This document shows, one piece after another, positions 56,995-64,000 of a stretch of DNA of 64,000 nucleotides. Every line of letters starts with the position of its first letter. Position 1 is the stretch's first letter. The DNA is from Moniliella sp. 'wahieum' (Eukaryota; Basidiomycota; Moniliellomycetes; Moniliellales; Moniliellaceae): assembly GCA_003971905.1 (NCBI GenBank), contig RSEE01000020.1, forward strand, positions 186,001 through 250,000, in the 5' to 3' direction. The translations under genes and the position numbers were made by a program. The notes below the pieces were generated by a model. That model made no database searches. It was not told where the DNA came from and worked only from the letters and a program-made list of their open reading frames with translations.

Positions 56995-59900
56995 ATGCTG
57001 TCGTCCGGCGTGGATGCTGGGACCAGTACGCCCAGTGCGCCGCGCGCACCTTCGGTGGCGTCGTCTGCAGCGCAGTCGCTGCGGCGCTCCACCAGCAGCC
57101 AGCTCGTCGCTGCCCCCGCCCGCCCCGACTCGGAGGCGCTGCCCCACGAGCCGTCGCCCCGCCGTTCTCACAGCATTGCCTCCCGCCCGTCCACGCAGGC
57201 CCACCGCTCCAGCGCCGCCCACAGCCGCCACTCCCGCACGGCATCCGACACGACCCCACGTGCTTCGGCTGCGCCCGCGCCCGCTCCTGTACCTATCCCC
57301 ACCTCTGACGGCCTTGCCCCGCCACCGCCGGGCCCCTTGCCCCCGATCGAGACGGGTGTGCATGTACCCTCCCAGATTGTTTCAGGCGATGACCGTTTTT
57401 CCCGGCTTCAATTCTCACGTTGGACGTGCTACGGAGACCATCCCTTCCTCCGCTGCCCCCGGCCCCGCGAAGCCCATGTTCCCCACCCTCCCCCAGACGG
57501 CGGCTCTAAATCCCCCAGGGAGCCCTGTGTGGAGCAATGCGCCTGCCCATGACGCCGCCCGCAACGTTCACACTGCCTTCAAACGACGATTGCTGAGGCC
57601 GACTCCTACATCTACTTTTACGAACACAAGATCCAGCAAGAACGGCAGGCGATCAAAATGCAGCGGCAACTGCTTGATCGCCAAGCTGGTTCAGACGCCA
57701 AAATTGACAGGTTGGCGTTTGGGTGGCAGAAGCCTTCGACCATCATGCCCACAGTGCTTCGTACGCCTGGTGTGCCTGCCATGGCTACCCCAGGTACCAT
57801 GACCCCCGATGCCACCAACTCGCCTGGCGCCGAGATGCCTGCTCAGACAGTTCGTGAGACCTGGACTGAGCTCCGGCGTCACGACGTGGCCGAGATCCGG
57901 GAGAGGGTGGAGTGTCTCGATGCGCTGCAGGTCGAGGTTGTGGCTCCCTGGAAGGCGTTCCGGGATGAGCAAGAACGTATTTGCAGGCGGATCAAGGGCG
58001 ACCTCAATCTCTCCATGAACCGATACGAAGATGCTGTTAACAATCGTCTTCGCAAGGCCCAGACGGCGTATGGCAACAAGTGTCGAGAAGTGGAGAATAT
58101 TCGACGCCAGTTGGCCGAACTCGAGCAGGGAGGCAAGAAGAAGCCGCTGCCTCTTCTTCCGGGGCAAGGAAACGGACCCAATTCCCATCTCCCGGGTGCA
58201 ATCCCGTACAAGGCTGCCCTTTCCCGCTTGGGCACGCTGCGAAACAAGTTTCACCCAAGCTCGAGCGCCTCGTCTCCTGTCGATCGGGAACAAACGGGAC
58301 ATCCGGCCGCCCTAGCGGAGGAGCCAACTTCCTCAGTCAATGGACCGACGGACCACGCCCTCCACATGGCCATTATGAACATGTCCGACACGAGCTATCC
58401 CTTTCCTGGTGCCGTGGGTGGGCATCCCATGTCTAACCAGGTGAGCAGCATGCCCTCCCACCAGCTCAGTGTACACTCGCAACAGGCCGAGCATTCGGTC
58501 GTAGATGCTTCCCATGAGGAGAGTCAACTCCCTTTGGAAGAGAGTCCCTATGCCAGCCCGATTCGAGAGAGCATCGGTGCGAGCAAAACCAAGTTGGGCC
58601 TTAGCCGGGCCGTGAGCGCAGCAAGTGCGGGTATGGCCGGAATCGGGGCCGGACTCTGGGGAAAGAACAAAGGAGAGAAGGAGATCAATTCCCAACAGGG
58701 GCGGTACCCTCAATTCAACGGATCCCATCTTCCGCAGGGCAGCGGTCCTCCCATGCCTCAGATGGACGTCACGCCTCCTTCAGTGCCTACAGGAGATGCC
58801 GACGATGTGACCCCCCGTGCGAGCGTGGCAGATGCTGCTTCTATCCGTTCCTCGGTCGCTCCTTCGATTCAAAGTTCTATTCAATCATTCTCAACTGCTC
58901 CGGGGAACCCCTCTCGTGCTGTGCCGGAGGCAGAGCCGTTCCCTCAGCCGAATACTACCATGCCTGGTCCTGTGCCTTTCCACCAACCCGAGGGCGTGCG
59001 CTTGGAGGATCCCCTTCTGGGTGATCCAAGCATTGGCTACACCCCAACGGGAGGGATCATGGGTGGTCCCGGGGGAGATCCATCTGCGGGCGCAAGCGCT
59101 CAACACCAAGTTGGATAAGGCCGAAGAGGAGGACGAGAAGCTGGATTCGGCGTACCGGGCCATGGTATTTGAGGCCGAAACGCTGCGCGTGGACCAGGTG
59201 AAAAAGCTGCAATCTGCACTCAACACTGCGGTTGCGTCTCGACAGGAATTGGCAGGGCTAGTCCAGCAAACGTCAGTTGCCATGGCACGCCGGCAACTCC
59301 GTTTGCATGAACGTTTGACTGCAATCCAACATGTCGCACTGGACGATGCCCAGCGCACGACGGTCACACTCGATCAAGAGATGGAGCGGTTCCGCTATGC
59401 CTTGCCCACTGAGCGACAGGTTAACGCCAATCCCGACACGGTCTACGATAATTTGTACGTCGCCTTACCCTCTGCCTACTATGTGCTCGTGTACTGACAT
59501 TTTCTTAAACAGCTGGTATGGTCATTGTAAAGATCTACTGTTTGGATTCAACTTGACGGACTATGTCTTCAACCGTAAGAAGAAGCTTGGGACAATGAAC
59601 ACGGACGCTGTCTCGAACCATCCGCCGCTGATCGTGAGCAAGGTGATCGAATGGGTGGAAACGGGATGTGGCCAGTGGGCCGTCCCTCCCGCCAAGCAAT
59701 GGGAACTGTATGTGTTTGGGAGCGCGCCTCACGACGCTGTCCAAGACCTCGCCCGAGCGATGGAACAGGACGAAAGCGCGTTTAACTTTGCTACCCGGAA
59801 CGACCCCCCTCGTGCCGTCACAGCGCTTCTGCAGTTCTACCTGACTCAATTGCCGTCGGCGCCCTTACCTATCCCCTGGGTCAAACGTACCCAGCACACG

Positions 59901-61507
59901 ATCAATATGTCACAGAGCCCCGAAGAAGGGTGGGCGCGCCTGTCGCGTTGGATCCGTCAAAAGCCACTCATTAACCAAGTCACTCTCAAGGCCATTGTCC
60001 TCCATCTCGCTCGTCTGGCCTCCGTGGCTGACGCTGGCCCCGTTCAAGCCACTTCTGACCTGGCTCATGTCTTTGCCCCACTCTGTTTGGCAAACGACCG
60101 CACGCAGGAAGCGGGGGCGGATGTGGCTGCTGCCCTGGAAGTTGACCTCACCATGGCCGACCTGATTGCGAACCATGAACACATCCTCCCCCCTGACCCG
60201 ATGGAGGTCCCGTATTCCGCATGGGACGAGGGGCAAGCCGAGGTCCAGACCGAAGCCCTTCCTCCTCTCATGCCTACACTTTTGACTGAGGAGACTCCAT
60301 CGGAGAACGAGCATGACGGCGATCTGGCCAAGGCTGATGACCAACTCGAGCACAACTTCGATGACAAGCTGCTGGCTGGCGAATTAGATGGCAAACTTCA
60401 CGAGCCACTCCCTCAGGGGGGGAATTGCCACGCCCATGATGGCTCATTCCCCAGCGACTCTGCACACAGTGCGTATGACACGGCGGCATCGCACTTCCCT
60501 TCGATCCAAAGCCACGGGAGGAGAATGAGGAGGTGCAGGGGGGCGGGGAAGGTACCCCTTCTCTCCGCAGCTTGTCTCGCTTCGCCACCCCACTCCAGGC
60601 TGAGGAGGAGAAAGAAGGAATCGGACACCGGTACGGACCCGGGCATTGACACAGGTTCGGACACTAGCACGAACACTGATAAGCGGGTGGAGTCACACCT
60701 TCCCACTCCTCCCTCAGAGGCTAAGGGGACAGTATGGGGTCCTCCTCCTATGCCCCCCCCCCCGGTTCCCACATCGCCGACCAAGGGGTGCTGGATGCTC
60801 ACGCGATGCGACACGTAGGCAGTCCCTTGACTTTGCTTCAGCGTCAATCCATGCCTGAACGCGAAGTCGAATTTGACCCGCCTACGTCGGGCCCCCAATT
60901 CGAGACGGACGAAGACGAGGATGCGCCTTATCGTGGCCTGAGTTTTCCTCTACACTCGTCCTCTACCCGTTCGGATGCTACCCCGTACCCCAAGGATCCA
61001 CCCACTTCCCAGGCTCCCACTGAGCACCCGGGGGAAGACACGCACAGCGCCACCGCAAGCCTGTCCGAATGGGGCACCACTTCATCTCGTGCACAATCAC
61101 AGCGCAAACCCGCAGGCGCGGAGGCCGCCAAGGAACAAGCAGATGCTGTGGATAAGAAGCAGGTTTCGTCCCCTGAGAGTGGGCAGACGGTGTTGACGGA
61201 CCCATATGCCGATGCAGATGACGACCAGACTTTCCCTGCCGGTTCGCCTCATCCGGCACGCATCTCATTGACTCCCAGTGAGCCACGACACTCTCCCCTG
61301 AAGGATACCACCGGTCTCTCCCCCCAGCAGGCGAAACGAAGGGAAGCGGTGCGGTCCTCGCTCGTGTCGGATGCGCAGCGGCGCAGCAGCACCGCTTCTT
61401 CCCGGCGCCAGTTCCCCTCTGGTGCCCGTCGCAGCGTTCGGCGCAGTGTCTCTGGTGCCGACGTTTCCAGTCCCCTGGCCGAGGGCACTATGTCCCAGAA
61501 AGTTTAA
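56995..61507 (+). CDS. F-BAR / RhoGAP-like protein (Rgd2/Rga7-like), probably without GAP activity
   Basis: The N-terminus is Ser/Ala/Pro-rich (MLSSGVDAGTSTPSAP). An F-BAR helical region follows: DSYIYFYEHKIQQERQAIKM, VRETWTELRRHDVAEIRERV, LDALQVEVVAPWKAFRDEQE and KAQTAYGNKCREVENIRRQL. It is interrupted by a roughly 330-residue disordered insert (58130-59095) before helices resume with LNTKLDKAEEEDEKLDSAYR. After intron 59455-59512 (58 nt) comes YGHCKDLLFGFNLTDYVFNR and a RhoGAP fold: PLIVSKVIEWVETGC, QWELYVFGSAPHDAVQDLAR, AVTALLQFYLTQLPSAPLPI and TLKAIVLHLARLASVA. The arginine finger expected in YRVSG is absent (YVFGS), and the FxRxLP Arg is Thr. F-BAR/RhoGAP proteins act in septation and endocytosis at the plasma membrane. 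The tail is acidic and Ser/Pro-rich and ends GTMSQKV. Frame breaks near 57400, 57590, 59071-59075 (GGGGG) and 60520-60750. Confidence 0.8.
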
Positions 61508-62971
61508 TTCTTCTCGATTTTCTCCCCCTCCTCCACCCCCACCTCCTGTCCCCTTTTTCTTCTTTCTAGTAATTCTCCTCCTTTCTCGCTTCTTTGGGCC
61601 CGGGTTGAGAGGGCGGCCTTTTGGCGTTGCGCCAACCCTGGGCCCAAGGAATTCTCAGTTCTCTGTTATCTGCTTACTACTCCCTGGTGCTATCCTTCTC
61701 TGTTAATCACTGTGCCTGTCTGTGGTTTTAAATAAACAAGGGTACCGTCTCGGTTGTGTTGACGCGTTGACGCACGCCCATCAAAATTGTATCCCCTTAT
61801 AGGCTGGGCCTTACATCGATCAGAGGTGGCGGCTTTCTCGATCAAACTCTCGGACCAAATGCCCCACATGACGGTATCCCGATGGCGATAACGACCGAGA
61901 TGTCAATGATTAATGAGAGAGGAGAGTTCAGCGGTACTATAGGCCAAAAAACTTTTTCGGGGGGGAGCTATAATAGGATGAAGAGTTGAAGGACCATACC
62001 CGGGCATTTTGGGCATGAATATGGATATGGAATGGACGTACCACTGCGATTAAAGCCATCAGTGGTTTCTTAGGTCTGTTAACGTTTAACCGTCATTGTC
62101 TATGTGGAAACGACTCTCGCAAACCAGCCGAATTTGGCCAAGTGGTGCCCCTAAATGCATCTCAACTGACTGATGCGCACTGTGGACGGAAGTTGCTTGT
62201 TTCGTACACCTGTGGTTCGTGGCCGGCACAGCCGTCGACGCCGTATCGCTGAAGGTGACAGCCTCCTCACACCAGAGAGAAATGATATTGGCTTGGTGTT
62301 GTGGTGAGAGAGTAGTGTAATAAGTGTGGGGGGAGCACAGTGCGTGGAAGTATCAAGAACAGGCGACACCCACACAGTGGTTGCAGTTAGCAAGGACGCG
62401 ATAGGCATCATGCATCTAATAACCCCGTCCAAAGCCACAGGATGCCTTGTGCGTTTGGCCAAAAATGCCTTCGGTCAGTAGCTCATACAGTCTCAGATCT
62501 CACGGCAAACCGTTCATTGCGGCAGAGGATGTGTGTTGGAGGCACATGAGTCGGAGGATGTGTCTCAAAAATGGGACTGCTATCCCAACAGGTCAGCTGG
62601 TACAAAAATGAGACAAATCGCATGCACCACACCTACTGATATTTCAATGGGGCCCCGCCCATCGATCACCTATCATCCATGCATCATACATCATACATCG
62701 ACAATCCGCGCACACACTGACCTCCTGCCGCAATCCCGCTAGCCCAACTGTCCGCACGGCGTCACTGTGTGTGCCTAAAGTACGCTCGCATGCCAGGCAC
62801 TGGCGCTGTGCCCAGGCGGGCCCAGCAGCACCCGAGCGCCTGAGCCTCGACCACGCCCGCTCCCTGATGGCCACATAAAAGGCCTGCACGCCGCCATCTG
62901 GCCCTCTTCTTTCTCCCACCACCGCCTGCCTTCATTCCTGCGACGCCGGCAAACGACACACAGCATCTGCA
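61508..62971. other. Spacer between F-BAR and kinase-like genes
   Basis: Pyrimidine-rich to about 61700 (probable 3' untranslated region; AATAAA-like AAATAAACAA at 61729). A CATCATGCATC word lies near 62406 and CATCATACATCATACATCG near 62682. A TATA-like CATAAAAGG at 62874 is about 90 bp upstream of the next ATG. No gene seen. Confidence 0.5.
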
Positions 62972-64000
62972 ATGGCCCCGCTCAAGTCGTCTGCCTTCTC
63001 CCGCCGCCCGCGCGTCGGCCAGCTTGGCCCGCGCCTCAAGCAGGCCCTCCCGCACAAGGGACACAAAGCCAGCACCCTCCTCCGTCCTTGTCTTATCCCT
63101 CCCCTCCCACGCTCAGCGCCCGCGGCACCGTTGCTCCCCACCCCTCCCTGCGCCGGCCCTGCTTCCGATGCCCCGGCCGATTTGCAATCTGCCACGCCGG
63201 CGCCACGCCGCCGGCGCTGTTCCTCATCGGACACCTGGTGGCGCAGGAGCACCACCTGCCTCCATCGCCACCGCTGCCAGGGTTGTACCCGCCACTACGC
63301 CCCCTCCCGTGTTGCGCAAGCGCTCGAATGAAAACGTCTTTGCCACTTTTGGTACACCGCCACCCAAACGGCACCAAGTGAAGCATGCTCGCATCGCTGA
63401 AGACGACAATACCACCCATTATTTCTCACCCTATCCCAATGAAAATGCAAGCGTATGTTCTCTCTCCCTTACATGCCCCCATAACTTGGAAGCTAACCCT
63501 GAACTTCATGTGCAGCCTGCTGTTTCCGACGAGGTGCAAGCCGACCCAGTGGAACTGGACAATCTCGCCAGCATTGGTGGCACTCAAGTCATTGGCCCCG
63601 TCCTCCGCTTTTCTCGGAGCGACAGCTGCGCCTATCTTCTGGCGCAGCGATACATCATTACCGGGGACCGTGGCAAGACCCCCTATGGACATGCAATGCT
63701 GGCCCATGACATGATCACCAACCAAGAGGTGGTCATCAATGTCAGCCACACCGCGACGGACATGCGTGCCGAGAGCATGCGCCAGGCCCGGATCCTGCAT
63801 GCTGTGGGAGCCATGAAGCCGGACGCCATTGGCTGGGTGCACGTGCGCGAGGTGTTTCTCTACAATCACGACCGCCTTTGCATCGTGTTTGACAACAAAT
63901 CTTGCACGCTCGACCGCTTTATTAAGCATGACCTCCATGGCCGTGGGCTCCCACTGGAGCACATCCAGGCCATCATGAAGCAACTCCTTCTCTTTCTCGC
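62972..64000 (+). CDS. DYRK-like protein kinase homologue, N-terminal part, possibly a pseudokinase
   Basis: It begins MAPLKSSAFSRRPRVGQLGP. A Pro/Ser/Arg-rich leader includes VLRKRSNENVFATFGTPPPK. Intron 63453-63515 (63 nt) joins NENAS to PAVSDEVQADPVELDNLASI. From about 63590 the frame is clean and resembles a CMGC/DYRK-type N-lobe: YIITGDRGKTPYGHAMLAHD in place of the glycine loop, NQEVVINVSHTA where VAIK is expected, MRQARILHAVGA for helix C, VREVFLYNHDRLCIVFDNKS for the hinge and LEHIQAIMKQLLLFLA. The beta-3 Lys is Asn (VVINV), the helix-C Glu appears to be Gln, and the glycine loop is not GxGxxG. These changes suggest loss of ATP-dependent catalysis, but the HRD and DFG motifs lie beyond the right edge. 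Frame changes are needed in the leader (about 63200-63330). Confidence 0.65.

Noticed and set aside
1-61507. Interpreting broken genes as a pseudogene-rich or RIP-damaged region.
   Set aside because: Breaks are single-base length changes, not premature stops from C-to-T change, and they affect housekeeping genes whose coding sequence is otherwise intact.

Overview
The window is nuclear DNA of a fungus, most likely a basidiomycete. Genes carry short spliceosomal introns (about 43 to 130 nt) with GTRNGY-type donors and CTRAY-like branch points. Cofilin has an intron straight after its start codon. One secreted protein looks like a family I know mainly from basidiomycetes. I cannot place the organism below phylum, although moderate GC, few introns and long spacers would fit Ustilaginomycotina or a relative.

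Layout, left to right: a Mi-2/CHD-type chromatin remodeler (minus, cut by the left edge); a bZIP factor (minus); a long coiled-coil protein with YDEQG repeats (plus); MSH3 (minus); a phosphoglycerate-mutase-like protein (minus); an isoaspartyl peptidase/asparaginase (plus); an IMPACT-domain protein (plus); a peroxisomal copper amine oxidase (minus) divergent from a glutathione-dependent formaldehyde dehydrogenase (plus); a membrane-anchored GH79 glycosidase (minus); an MCH1-like MFS transporter (minus); a 6.2 kb stretch without a recognisable gene; a Ser/Ala-rich single-pass surface protein (plus); the Hsp90 co-chaperone CNS1 (minus); a conserved secreted protein (minus); a class 3 aldehyde dehydrogenase (minus); cofilin (plus); delta-9 desaturase OLE1 (minus); an F-BAR/RhoGAP-like protein (plus); and the start of a DYRK-like kinase that may be inactive (plus, cut by the right edge).

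Most long genes can be followed end to end only by changing reading frame. The changes look like single missing bases, often in G or C runs. Cofilin and formaldehyde dehydrogenase read cleanly. Because the breaks hit unrelated housekeeping genes, I read them as consensus errors rather than a row of pseudogenes. Gene spans are therefore given from start to stop across the breaks, and products are described from the combined frames.

The clearest functional link is the divergent amine oxidase and formaldehyde dehydrogenase pair: one can make formaldehyde and H2O2 from methylamine, the other oxidises formaldehyde as its glutathione adduct. Spacers are rich in short recurring motifs (AAGCTTCAAG-like runs, TTGAACGTTCAA palindromes, CATCATGCATC, GATC clusters, TAACGCGT). 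Some may be regulatory. I found no convincing tRNA, rRNA, transposon or CRISPR array.
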